The notes beneath the pieces are model-generated. The model did no database searches. It was not told the origin of the DNA and saw only the letters and a list, made by a program, of their open reading frames with translations. From Chryseobacterium sp. FP211-J200 (lineage in GTDB: Bacteria > Bacteroidota > Bacteroidia > Flavobacteriales > Weeksellaceae): a stretch of 64,000 bases of DNA. Position 1 is the stretch's first letter; every line of letters begins with the position of its first letter. Of this stretch, positions 33,451-42,192 are shown one piece after another. Position numbers and translations under genes: made by a program. The stretch spans positions 1 through 64,000 of the forward strand of contig NZ_LSHB01000002.1 of assembly GCF_001643375.1 (NCBI RefSeq), given 5' to 3'.

Positions 33451-34461
33451 CTAATTGGCTTTTAGCGTCCAGATAGCGCCGTTTTTGGTCGTTGTTTTCT
33501 CCAGTTTTCCTTGGGAAGTGAGTTCGTTCAACATTCTTTCGCTTTCCTTTCTGTTGTTACCAGACAGCTCGTTGAACTCCTTAGCCGTCATAGAACTGTA
33601 CTTTTTGAAGAGTGATTCCCAATCTTTTGCGTACTCGCTCTTTGTCGCTTTTGGATTGGCAGTTAGGATCGCCGTTTCGTAGAACGGATATGGTTTTGTG
33701 CCGTAAACCGTTTGAGATTCACCATTGGCATCCACGAAAAATAAAGTAGGAAATCCTCTCACGCCTAGCTTCCTGGCCAACTTCAGATCATCTTCGAAAA
33801 GCGTTTTGGCTTTGCCTTCGAAATCTGACTTCAACTGATCCACATCCAAACCAACTTTCTCTGCTGCCAAAGCGATGTTTTCCCATTTGGCAATGTTTTT
33901 CTTTTTCAAGAAGACCAATTCCCTTAGTTCTCTCATAAAGATGATCGCCTTTTCTCCACTCTGCAACTGTGCTGCTTTGAAAGCTATGGACGGCGGATAC
34001 GAAGAATCCAATGGATCTTCCAGCCAAACATCGCCATCAATCGGCATATCGTAATGGCCGCTGACCTCGTCCCAATGGTGCGCAACGTCCGAAGGTTTGC
34101 TGATCCCGCCACTGTTGTAATTCCAGTCAGGAAGTAGTCCTCCCATGTGATATTCCAATTCGATTTCCTGGCCATACTCCAGTTTCATCTTTCTCAATTG
34201 CGACTCTATACCCCAACAGGACGAGCAGATCGGATCGGTGAAATAGATCACCTTGATGGATCGTTCTTTGTTATCGATTTTGACATTGTTGTTATTCCCA
34301 ACTTCAGGAACGCCGCATACGCCAGTTTCTGCGTCGCAAAGCAGTGGATTGTTGTTTGTTGTAGATTGGTTCATCGTTTTTTTAGTTTTCTTGGTCTGTC
34401 CGTTCAAGGAGAAAGACAACAGACATAAGCATATCAGGATTAGTTTTTTAGTGTTCATCAA
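33451..34461 (-). CDS. DsbA-family / SpxH-like thioredoxin-fold protein
   Basis: A 336-residue protein. The N-terminus has a hydrophobic signal-like segment (LILICLCLLSFSLNGQ) followed by a Ser/Thr/Asn-rich linker. The thioredoxin-like domain has the redox motif CSSC in FTDPICSSCWGIESQLRK, then HMGGLLPDWNYNSGG, the helical insertion and the cis-Pro strand VRGFPTLFFVDANGE. The pattern is that of DsbA/YjbH (SpxH) proteins. A C-terminal extension, about 280-336, looks like a winged-helix (LSGNNRKESERMLNELTSQG). If exported it acts on periplasmic thiols; SpxH relatives in Firmicutes are cytosolic ClpXP adaptors, so the family name should not be taken as function here. Confidence 0.8.
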   Translation of the reverse strand: MMNTKKLILICLCLLSFSLNGQTKKTKKTMNQSTTNNNPLLCDAETGVCGVPEVGNNNNVKIDNKERSIKVIYFTDPICSSCWGIESQLRKMKLEYGQEIELEYHMGGLLPDWNYNSGGISKPSDVAHHWDEVSGHYDMPIDGDVWLEDPLDSSYPPSIAFKAAQLQSGEKAIIFMRELRELVFLKKKNIAKWENIALAAEKVGLDVDQLKSDFEGKAKTLFEDDLKLARKLGVRGFPTLFFVDANGESQTVYGTKPYPFYETAILTANPKATKSEYAKDWESLFKKYSSMTAKEFNELSGNNRKESERMLNELTSQGKLEKTTTKNGAIWTLKAN

Positions 34462-34468
34462 TTCGAAA

Positions 34469-35101
34469 TTATCTTGTCACCGAGCTGCTTTTCTTGTAAA
34501 ACTGCAAGGTCTTGTAAGATTCATTTCTTTCTTTTTCCAATTTATCCGAAATCAGGACTCCAAACAAATGGTCGATCTCGTGTTGGAAGATCACAGCCGT
34601 GAAACCTTCCACCATCTCGTCATGTTTCTTATTTTCGAGGTCATAATATTCCAAGCGGATGCTGTAGCTTCTGTAAAACTCGCTGCGGAAAGTTTCTATG
34701 GACAGGTCGCCTTCCGGACCTTTGTTCAGAATTTCGGACCACCAGGTGATCTTCGGATTGATAAAATATTCTACCGGCGCATTCGGTTTATCGAAGCGTT
34801 GCACCAGCACCACTCTCCTATTGATCCCGACCTGAGGCGCCGCGATCCCAACACCACCGTCTGTTGCAGCAAGAGCCAACCTCATCCTTTCTATCAGGAC
34901 TGGCAGGTTTTTATCTTTGGGCGATATCTCTTCGGACTGGTTCAGCAGGACTTTGTGTTGGTCCTCCTGGTCGGTCTGGTAGATCGGTAAAGCCGTTTTG
35001 ATATCTCCGGCGAGGATCAGTTCCTTTTCTTCCTTTGAGAATTTCTGAGAAAAAGCAAAAGTTCCCAGACACAATAACATTAAAACCGTAAAATTCCGCA
35101 T
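34469..35101 (-). CDS. Exported peptide deformylase-like protein with altered metal ligand
   Basis: Peptide deformylase fold, 210 residues, but with an N-terminal secretion signal (LLCLGTFAFSQ), which cytosolic deformylases lack. Motif 1 is GVGIAAPQVG (intact), motif 3 is FQHEIDHLFG (HExxH intact), but motif 2 is EGDLSIE where EGCLS is usual, so the metal-binding Cys is an Asp. It may bind a different metal or have another substrate. A separate cytosolic def gene should exist elsewhere in the genome. It has its own TAnnTTTG box and lies 7 nt upstream of the DsbA-like gene, so the pair are probably co-transcribed. Confidence 0.85.
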   Translation of the reverse strand: MRNFTVLMLLCLGTFAFSQKFSKEEKELILAGDIKTALPIYQTDQEDQHKVLLNQSEEISPKDKNLPVLIERMRLALAATDGGVGIAAPQVGINRRVVLVQRFDKPNAPVEYFINPKITWWSEILNKGPEGDLSIETFRSEFYRSYSIRLEYYDLENKKHDEMVEGFTAVIFQHEIDHLFGVLISDKLEKERNESYKTLQFYKKSSSVTR

Positions 35102-35116
35102 CGTTTATTTTTATTT

Positions 35117-35124
35117 CAAAGATA
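35117..35124 (-). promoter_or_regulatory. TAnnTTTG -7 box for the deformylase-like gene
   Basis: The minus strand reads TATCTTTG, 15 nt upstream of the ATG at 35101. Confidence 0.5.
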
Positions 35125-35128
35125 ATAA

Positions 35129-35275
35129 TTTGGGCACCTTATCCGCCTTCCGATTCTGCTTTTTTCTTTTTGGTGCCTTCTGCTACGCTCAGGCACCAAA
35201 AAGAAAAAAGACTGCGCTCATAGAGTTTATGCTGAGCGAAGTCGAAGCAGGGTGCGCTTCGCAAGGTTGACACGT
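35129..35275. repeat. Dispersed intergenic hairpin repeat, copy D
   Basis: Starts TTTGGGCACCTTATCCGCC, like copy B, then contains a perfect 20-bp stem (35159-35178 paired with 35191-35210) with a 12-nt loop, and ends near GCTGAGCGAAGTCGAAGCAG, a phrase I recognise from intergenic repeats of other Bacteroidota. The 536-bp gap between the deformylase gene and the efflux operon holds this copy, an inverted repeat, a terminator and another repeat; 35276-35370 shows nothing recognisable. Confidence 0.75.
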
Positions 35276-35374
35276 TCAGATCTGCTTGATATTGATATCA
35301 AATTTCATAATTTTTTAAAGCTGGAAAATGCCCATTGCCAAGTACGATGGATAGAGCATCTGCAGAGGTCATCC

Positions 35375-35414
35375 AAAACAACTTGATGTTTTCCTAAAAA
35401 GGTCAAGTTGTTTT
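35375..35414. repeat. 12-bp perfect inverted repeat
   Basis: AAAACAACTTGA and TCAAGTTGTTTT separated by 16 nt. It is followed by two further near-copies of CTTGATGTTTT (35427-35437 and, as CAAGATGTTTTT, 35448-35459), giving a short irregular repeat array to about 35460. No CRISPR-like regular spacing. Confidence 0.55.
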
Positions 35415-35486
35415 GATGAAAAGGTCTTGATGTTTTTGATCAAACCTCAAGATGTTTTTCAATTTAAAACAAAATGAGACATAAAA

Positions 35487-35516
35487 ACGTTCCCCCAAAA
35501 TGATCCGGGAGAACGT
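35487..35516 (-). terminator. Terminator after the metal efflux operon
   Basis: On the minus strand ACGTTCTCCC pairs with GGGGGAACGT (one mismatch) and is followed by TTTT. It lies about 120 nt past the pump gene stop codon. Confidence 0.6.
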
Positions 35517-35542
35517 CAACTAGAGAGAAACTAACAACATAC

Positions 35543-35610
35543 ATCGGGTTTCGCCCGACGCTACTCATATTCAGCCACTTCGTGGCTACTTATAAATATG
35601 ACTACTATTA
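35543..35610. repeat. GGTTTCGCCC...GGCTACTTATA repeat, left copy
   Basis: Contains GGGTTTCGCCCGACGCTACT, CATATTCAGCCACTTCGTGG and CTACTTATAAATATG; small hairpins GGGTTTCGCCC and CCACTTCGTGG. A second copy lies at 38822-38872; the two bracket the broken pump gene. Confidence 0.65.
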
Positions 35611-35638
35611 TAATAGGAACTTCAGAATTCCTTGATGA

Positions 35639-38600
35639 TCAATTGATGACTTCATTTTTTCTTCTGTTGAAGATCCAGAAGATGATCGGGAAGATCAGCA
35701 AGGTCAATATCGTTGCGGTGATCAGTCCACCAATGATGACGATTGCCAAAGGTTTCTGGGACTCAGAACCAATACCTGTGGAAAGTGCAGCTGGCAAAAG
35801 TCCGATAGAGGCCATCAAAGCGGTCATCACCACAGGTCTTGTTCTCACCTTCACGCCTTCCATAATGGATGAATCCAAGGATAACCCGTTCTTCACATTT
35901 TGATGGAATTCGGAGATCAGGATCACACCATTCTGGATACAGATCCCAATCAAGGCGATCATCCCGACTCCGGCAGAGATCCCGAAATTCATATTGGTCA
36001 AATGCAGTGCGATGATAGCACCGATCAAGGCAAAGGGAACATTCGCCAAGACTAAAAGTGAATCTTTCATATTCCCAAATAAGATAAACAACAGGAAGAA
36101 GATGCCTATGATACTGATCGGAACCACCTGTGTCAAACGATTGGTAGCTCTCTGCTGATTCTCAAACTGCCCGGTCCATCCGATCGAGTAACCATCAGGT
36201 AATTTGATCTTGTCCACTTTCTTCTGCGCATCGGCAATCGTTCCGCCAAGGTCACGGTCACGGATAGAGAACTTGACCCCAATGTAACGTTTGATATCAT
36301 CTCTGTAAATGAAAGCCGCCCCATTTTCTTTCTCAATTGTACTGATCTCTTTCAATGGGATCTTCGCACCGTCTTGTGTTGGAACCATTAGAGAAGCAAT
36401 ATCGGTTTCATTCTTTCTGTATTCCTGAGCGTAACGCAATCTGATCGGAAATTTTCTTTCGCCATCGAACATCTCGGAACCGGTCTTTCCACCAAAAGCC
36501 ATTTCCAGAACCGCCTGTGCATCTGCTGGCAATACGCCATAGGCCGCCATTTTGCTTCTGTCCAGAACCACACTGATCTCGGGCTGACCAATGTTCTTGA
36601 TAATCCCTGGCTCTTTCACACCATCTACATCTTTGATAGAAGCCAGAACTTCGTCCGCCAATCTGTCCAAAGTGTGAAGATTGTCGCCATAGATCTTGAT
36701 CCCATTTTCTGCTTTGAAACCTGCCACTGCTTCCGCAACGTTATCAGAAATGGGTTGAGAATAGTTGAAGGTGATACCTTGGTAATTCTTCAGTTTTTTA
36801 TCGATTTGCTCGATGAGTTCTTCATAAGTGATCTTCCGTTTCCAATCTTCCTTCGGTTGAAGACTCACCGCGAACTGTACGAAACCAAATCCGTTCGGGT
36901 CGGTTCCGTCGTTACTTCTACCGGTTTGCGCCAGAACATCTGTCACTTCCGGAAAACTCATAATGTCTTTTTTGAGGTCGTTGGCTGTGACAAGAGATTT
37001 GTCTAAGGACGAGCTCATCGGCATCTCGGCTGTGATCCAAAGGGATCCTTCATTTAATTGTGGTAAGAATTCGGTTCCCAGGAATGTTGCTGAAAATAAA
37101 GTGATCGCCAAAACTGCAGTCGAAAACAAAAGGCTGACTTTCTTATATCTGAAGGTGAACTTCAAATCTTTCATCACATATTTATCCCAGAATTCTACGA
37201 ATGGGTTGTGTCTTTCCTTCACATTTTTCTTTAATAGCAAATGCGACATCACAGGCACCAAAGTCAACGTGAATATCAATGCGCCTACCAAGGCAAAACC
37301 TAATGTGAATGCCAATGGAGAGAACATTTTACCCTCAACCTTTTGGAAAGAAAAGATTGGTAAAAGTGAGGTGATGATAATTAATTTTGAAAAGAAGATC
37401 GCCTTTCCTAGTCCAGTTCAGGTCTGTTTGATCCAACCCGCTTTTGCCATTTTGTTGAAACGTTCCATGCCGTATTTCTTCGCTTTGTGGTCGAGCATGA
37501 CGAATAATCCTTCGACCATCACGACGGCGCCATCAATGATGATCCCGAAATCTACTGCTCCCAATGATAATAGATTAGCGCTCATTCCAGCCATCTTCAG
37601 ACAGAAAAAGGCAAACAATAGGGATAATGGAATGATGATGGAAACAATCAAGGTTGTTCGCCAATCTGCCATAAAGATCAATACGATAACCTTTACGAGA
37701 ATGATCCCTTCCAAGAGGTTATGCATTACATATTCGTGGTAAAATCCATCAGGTTCTGGCGGTCATAGAAGGTTCTCATTTTGACATCCTTCGGGAGAAT
37801 TTTGGTATTTAGTTCATCGATTTTGGCTTTCACCAGTTTCAGAACTTCCTGCGCATTCTCGCCTTTTCTCATCACGACGATCCCTTCCACCGTGTCGTTC
37901 TCATTATTAAGCGAAGCCTGTCCAACTCTCGGCATCGAACCTTCGTGAACATCGGCCACATACTTGACAAGGATTGGATTTCCGCTGTCGTTATGAACGG
38001 TGATGTTTTCGATATCAGCAATGGATTTAACTAACCCAATTCCACGAACCACATAAGCCTGTCCGCTTTTCTCGATGACATCACCGCCGACATTCAGGTT
38101 ACTGTTGGTGACGGCTTCCAGAACTTCGGTTGGTGTCAGGTTGTATTTATCTAATTTTCTGGGATCGATACTCAATTCAAAAACTTTGTCCTGACCTCCG
38201 AAAACATTGACGTCCGCAACGCCGGGAACACTTCGCAAGGCTCTGTCTACTACCCAGGTTTGAAGCGTGAGAAGGTCTCTGGAATCGCGGTCTTTGCTTT
38301 CTAAAGTATAACGGTAGATTTCTCCAGTTGGTCCGTAAGGCGGCTGAACTTTAGGGTCTATTTCGTCTGGTAAACTAACTGTTCGTAGTTGATTATTGAC
38401 CATATTCCGTGCGAAAATATCGTCTACGCCGTCCTCAAACAGGATCTTAACGATTGAAAGTCCGAACATGGTGGTACTTCGGACGCTTGTCTTTTTCTGG
38501 ACCGGACTCATTGCCAGCTCAATCGGTGTGGTGACGAATCGTTCTACTTCTTCTGCACTTCGTCCGTTCCATTGTGTGATGATGACGATCTGTGTATTCG

Positions 38601-38736
38601 TAACATCTGGGAAAGCTTCAATCGGCATATTTTTGAAACTGATGAATCCGGCAACCGCCAGGATCGCAACCCAAATGAATGTGAAGGCTTTATTTTTAAG
38701 GGAAAATCCTATGATACTTTTTATGAATTTGTTCAT
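35639..38736 (-). pseudogene. CusA/CzcA-type heavy-metal RND efflux pump, broken twice
   Basis: Together the pieces would make an RND inner-membrane pump of about 1,030 residues. The N-terminal part starts MNKFIKSIIGFSLKNKAF with PIEAFPDVTNTQIVI and ends prematurely at 37726; one missing base at about 37729 shifts the frame, leaving a TAATG stop-start. The next part (MHNLLEGIILVKVIVLIF) carries the RND Asp motif LGAVDFGIIIDGAVVMVEGL and stops at an in-frame TGA, 37418-37420; the same frame continues with LGKAIFFSKLIIITSLLPIF and is open to 35639 with QNGVILISEF. The local sequence around the TGA looks scrambled relative to the expected KQTGLE-GKA. The adaptor and outer-membrane genes are intact. 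Confidence 0.88.
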
Positions 38737-38821
38737 ATTTTATATTTTGAATCACAATTTTATTTATGATTATTCATATTGATATTGACCACAGATCAAA
38801 TCTGCAGCGATTCGTATTAAC

Positions 38822-38872
38822 CATAGGTTTCACCTACGGCTACTTATATTGAACCCTTCGGGTTTTATTGAA
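38822..38872. repeat. GGTTTCACC...GGCTACTTATA repeat, right copy
   Basis: AGGTTTCACCTACGGCTACT followed by TATATTGAACCCTTCGGGTT; two small hairpins as in the copy at 35543-35610. It occupies the gap between pump and adaptor genes. Confidence 0.65.
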
Positions 38873-38877
38873 ATCTC

Positions 38878-39960
38878 TTAGTTATTCAGAGAGCGATAGA
38901 TCAATAATTGATTGTTGGTTACGACCGTTTCTCCTTCTGCAAGGCCGCTTGCGACGTAGGTGTTTTCTGTGTTCTGTTTGAGGATTTTGATTTCTTTGAC
39001 CTTAATGTCGGTTTGGGATTTATAAACCACTACAAAATATCGGTTGTCGTCAAAGATCACAGCACCGGACGGAATGGCCAAAGCGGTTTCGTTTTCTGCA
39101 GAAGAAACTCGGATGGTCGCTTTACTTTCCGGGATCAATAAGCCTTGAGAATTATCCAAAACCACCCTAGCCTGCATCGAATTGGTACCAGGGTCGATGA
39201 TCTTGAAGACCTTATCGATCTTACCAAAAAATACTTTATCGGGATAGGACAATGTGGAAACCTGGGCTTTCATTCCTAGGTTGATCTTATCAATATACGC
39301 TTCGTTGACATTCATAATGGCCCAGACATTTTTGGTATTTGCGACATCGAAAATATTCTCGCTTCGGTCACTTCTGAGTTCCATATCTTTATTGATGTCT
39401 TTGTGAACGATGTAGCCATTGATCGGCGAGATCACGCTGTAGATATTGCCTCTTTTCACATTGTAAACGGTGCTCACGGCATTGGATCGGTGCAAAGCGT
39501 CTTTGGCTTTTTGAACTTCACCCTGTGTTTCCAAGATATCTTTTTCGGTATTTAATTTTCCGGCGTACATTTCTTTGGAAACACGAAGATTGTTCTCAGC
39601 GACCAGCAAATCTGTTTTTGCATCGCTGACATCTTTCTGAACTTCGGCAAGCTCTGTACTTCTGATGGTTGCCAGAACCTGACCTTTGTGGACGTAATCT
39701 CCAAGTTCAACATTCACACTCAAAACATTACCGCCAACCAAAGGGAAAATATCGATGTACGTATTTTTGTCGGCAGAGATCTTTCCGTAGAAACTGTATT
39801 CGTCTTCGATGAATTTCTTCTCCACTTTTGCGAATGTTGTAGACTTCAGCATCGTTTGGCTCAATTCAAAACCTTTTGTCTCTTCCTTCACGGTTTCTTC
39901 CTTTTTGGAGCAGGAAATCAAACTGATGGCGAAGATAATGGGAATAATGATTTTTTGCAT
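38878..39960 (-). CDS. RND efflux periplasmic adaptor (CusB/CzcB-like)
   Basis: Membrane-fusion component linking the inner-membrane pump to the outer-membrane channel. The 360-residue protein has a lipoprotein signal with lipobox LISC, a barrel-sandwich/lipoyl half (FPLVGGNVLSVNVELGDYVH), a long coiled-coil hairpin (AEVQKDVSDAKTDLLVAENN) and a beta-barrel end (ALAIPSGAVIFDDNRYFVVV). No His/Met-rich metal-binding tail is evident, so the metal is not clear. It overlaps the TolC-family gene by 1 nt and is followed by the broken pump gene after 141 nt. Confidence 0.9.
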   Translation of the reverse strand: MQKIIIPIIFAISLISCSKKEETVKEETKGFELSQTMLKSTTFAKVEKKFIEDEYSFYGKISADKNTYIDIFPLVGGNVLSVNVELGDYVHKGQVLATIRSTELAEVQKDVSDAKTDLLVAENNLRVSKEMYAGKLNTEKDILETQGEVQKAKDALHRSNAVSTVYNVKRGNIYSVISPINGYIVHKDINKDMELRSDRSENIFDVANTKNVWAIMNVNEAYIDKINLGMKAQVSTLSYPDKVFFGKIDKVFKIIDPGTNSMQARVVLDNSQGLLIPESKATIRVSSAENETALAIPSGAVIFDDNRYFVVVYKSQTDIKVKEIKILKQNTENTYVASGLAEGETVVTNNQLLIYRSLNN

Positions 39961-41207
39961 TAATAAAAGATTTTGGTTTGTACTAATTGATTGAGCTGTT
40001 CTGCGGAGATCATGATTTGCTTTTTCATCTCGTAGATCTGCAGAACCGTTTGTCTGTAGCTTTCAAGAAAGTCTGTGAAATCCATCAGGCTGATGTTTCC
40101 GCTTCGAAAGTTTTTGAGAATGCCGTTGTAAACTGTATTAAGGTTTTCAACATCCACAGGTTTCAGTTCAAAATATTGGTCGTATTGATTTTTCCACGTT
40201 TGATAGGCGGACTCTACTTGTGTTTCGAGATTGAGTTTTTGATATTCTGAGTTTTTCTCATTTTGTTGAATGGCGTATTTTGCTTTTTCAACATTTCCTT
40301 TGTTCACTTTCCAAAGTGGAATCGGGATTCCAACCTTCAAATTTATCTCATTCCTGAATGTTCCAGAGTTTTGATCATACTCTGCTCCGAGATTCAGATC
40401 AGGTGTGTTCAATGATCTTTGCCATTGGGCGAAGAGTTTGCTGTTCTCCATCAACCTAAGATTATACAGATAATCGGCATTGTTGACCAAAGCTTTTTCT
40501 TTAAGGATTTCCAGATTTCCGAAAGGTTGAGAGATCAAAATATCATTCTCGTCGAGTTTGGAAATGTTGGGAAGAATGTTGTCTGAAATACCTGTCAGGA
40601 TCTTCATATTTTGTTGGAACGCCAAAATATTATTGTTGATCTCGATCTTATCATTGTTCAACTGGATGACGATGCTTTGAAGTCTTACGTAATCCTTTAG
40701 CGAGATATTTCCTTTATCCGTCTGGATTTTATAGGCTGCCAAAAGCTCATTCATATACTTCAGTTGCCCATCGATGCTGATCTGCTTTTTTTGTTCGTAG
40801 ATCAGATTGTAATAAGTCTCCCGAAGTTGAGATCTAAGGTCAACCAACAACTGATTGAATTGCAATTGAGAAAGCTCCTTGTTAGACTTTGCAAATTGGA
40901 TTTCATTTTTCTTTTTTCCACCGAGATAGATCAGCTGTGTAATCTCCGCACCTTTTGCCCTTCCAACATCGAAAGCACGTTTGTCCTCGGGATTATAAGC
41001 ATTCACGTAACCGCTAATTTGTGGCAATTCCCAGATCTTGGCCTGCATAATATCGGCGTCTGCCATATTGATATTGTACTGCGCGGCGAGAACTTGAAGG
41101 TTGTTTTTTTGAAATGCTAATTCGCAATCCTGAAGAGACATCTGCTGCTGTCCGGATAGACAGACAAATGCCGAAACGGATAACACCAGCGTTGTTATTT
41201 TATTCAT
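39960..41207 (-). CDS. TolC-family outer-membrane channel (CusC/CzcC-like)
   Basis: Outer-membrane exit duct for the efflux system, 415 residues, with a signal peptide (LVLSVSAFVCLSGQQ) and two long helical OEP repeats; typical phrases are ADIMQAKIWELPQISGYVN, the equivalent second-repeat NLKVGIPIPLWKVNKGNVEK and ESAYQTWKNQYDQYFEL. It is the first gene of the operon order channel-adaptor-pump. It diverges from a GLPGLI gene across a 139-nt region that should hold both promoters. Confidence 0.9.
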   Translation of the reverse strand: MNKITTLVLSVSAFVCLSGQQQMSLQDCELAFQKNNLQVLAAQYNINMADADIMQAKIWELPQISGYVNAYNPEDKRAFDVGRAKGAEITQLIYLGGKKKNEIQFAKSNKELSQLQFNQLLVDLRSQLRETYYNLIYEQKKQISIDGQLKYMNELLAAYKIQTDKGNISLKDYVRLQSIVIQLNNDKIEINNNILAFQQNMKILTGISDNILPNISKLDENDILISQPFGNLEILKEKALVNNADYLYNLRLMENSKLFAQWQRSLNTPDLNLGAEYDQNSGTFRNEINLKVGIPIPLWKVNKGNVEKAKYAIQQNEKNSEYQKLNLETQVESAYQTWKNQYDQYFELKPVDVENLNTVYNGILKNFRSGNISLMDFTDFLESYRQTVLQIYEMKKQIMISAEQLNQLVQTKIFY

Positions 41208-41346
41208 TTTATCTCGTTTTGGTTTTGCAAAAATGCCTTACCTCGATTAAAACGGACTTAAATGAGACTTAAAAAAAACTTAATTGTTTTTAAACAAATC
41301 AGTTATTGTGTTATATTTAATGAAATTTAAAACGTTGAATTTCAAG

Positions 41347-42186
41347 ATGAAAAACCTAATTACATCATTCTTATTACTAATCTTTTCTATAAATTCTGCG
41401 CAGACTCACCGGTTTATTTATGAGTTGCAATACAAATATGATTCGACAAGTTCGGATCATCAGAAAGTCAATATGATCCTGGACATCAGCCCGAAAGAAG
41501 TGAAATTTTATGGACGTGATCTTCTGATTGCGGATTCTCTCAATAAAAAATTCGGGAATATGGACAATAAAAATGTAGATATGACGGGACAAATTGTGAA
41601 ACGGAAACTGAATTCTTCTGAAAATGAAAATTTCATCAATATAAAATTCAATTACTATTCATTCAAAACGAATGATAAAATAGATTGGAAAATATCTACT
41701 GAAACCAAAAAAGTTCAGGATTACACTTTACAGAAAGCGACTGCGAAATTTGGTGGAAGAAACTGGATCGCCTGGTTCAACAAGGACATTCCCTTGAATG
41801 AAGGACCTTTCAAATTCCGAGGTTTACCAGGTTTGATTTTTGAAATTAAAGATGATAAACAGGAATTCATATACAGTTTGGTCAAAAGTCAAAAAACCGA
41901 AGGAATACCTGTAACCAATGATTTTCTTGAAAGTAATTTTGGCAACAAAGCGATTCCTGTTTCAGAAAAACAGATCCAAAAACTGATGATGGAGTTCTAT
42001 AATGACCCTTTAGCTTTTGAAAGAACCAACTTCAGCAAAAACAGCAGCGATTGGCGCATTAATATTGGCGGAAGGGAAATACACAGCCTTGAAGAACTGA
42101 ATGCAGAAACCAAAAATATGCAAGTCATCATCAAGAAATATTATAATACTTTGGAACTGGACAAAGCCGTTCATTACCCAAATTGA
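41347..42186 (+). CDS. GLPGLI family protein
   Basis: A 279-residue protein of the Bacteroidota-specific GLPGLI family, named after the motif present here as FRGLPGLIFEIKDD. The start at 41347 gives a clean signal peptide (KNLITSFLLLIFSINSAQ); the frame is open back to 41284, but that adds an implausible leader. These exported proteins are often found next to TonB receptors or metal systems and have no known function. It is divergent from the TolC-family gene and convergent with a sensor kinase gene. Confidence 0.88.
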   Translation: MKNLITSFLLLIFSINSAQTHRFIYELQYKYDSTSSDHQKVNMILDISPKEVKFYGRDLLIADSLNKKFGNMDNKNVDMTGQIVKRKLNSSENENFINIKFNYYSFKTNDKIDWKISTETKKVQDYTLQKATAKFGGRNWIAWFNKDIPLNEGPFKFRGLPGLIFEIKDDKQEFIYSLVKSQKTEGIPVTNDFLESNFGNKAIPVSEKQIQKLMMEFYNDPLAFERTNFSKNSSDWRINIGGREIHSLEELNAETKNMQVIIKKYYNTLELDKAVHYPN

Positions 42187-42192
42187 TCAATA

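Noticed and set aside
34253-34990. 245-residue plus-strand ORF
   Set aside because: Antisense to the DsbA-like and deformylase-like genes; no RBS or motif.
35375-35460. CTTGATGTTTT units as a CRISPR-like array
   Set aside because: Repeats too short, spacing irregular, no cas genes.
36963-37742. 259-residue plus-strand ORF opposite the pump gene
   Set aside because: Antisense shadow of a conserved RND pump frame; no plausible protein features.
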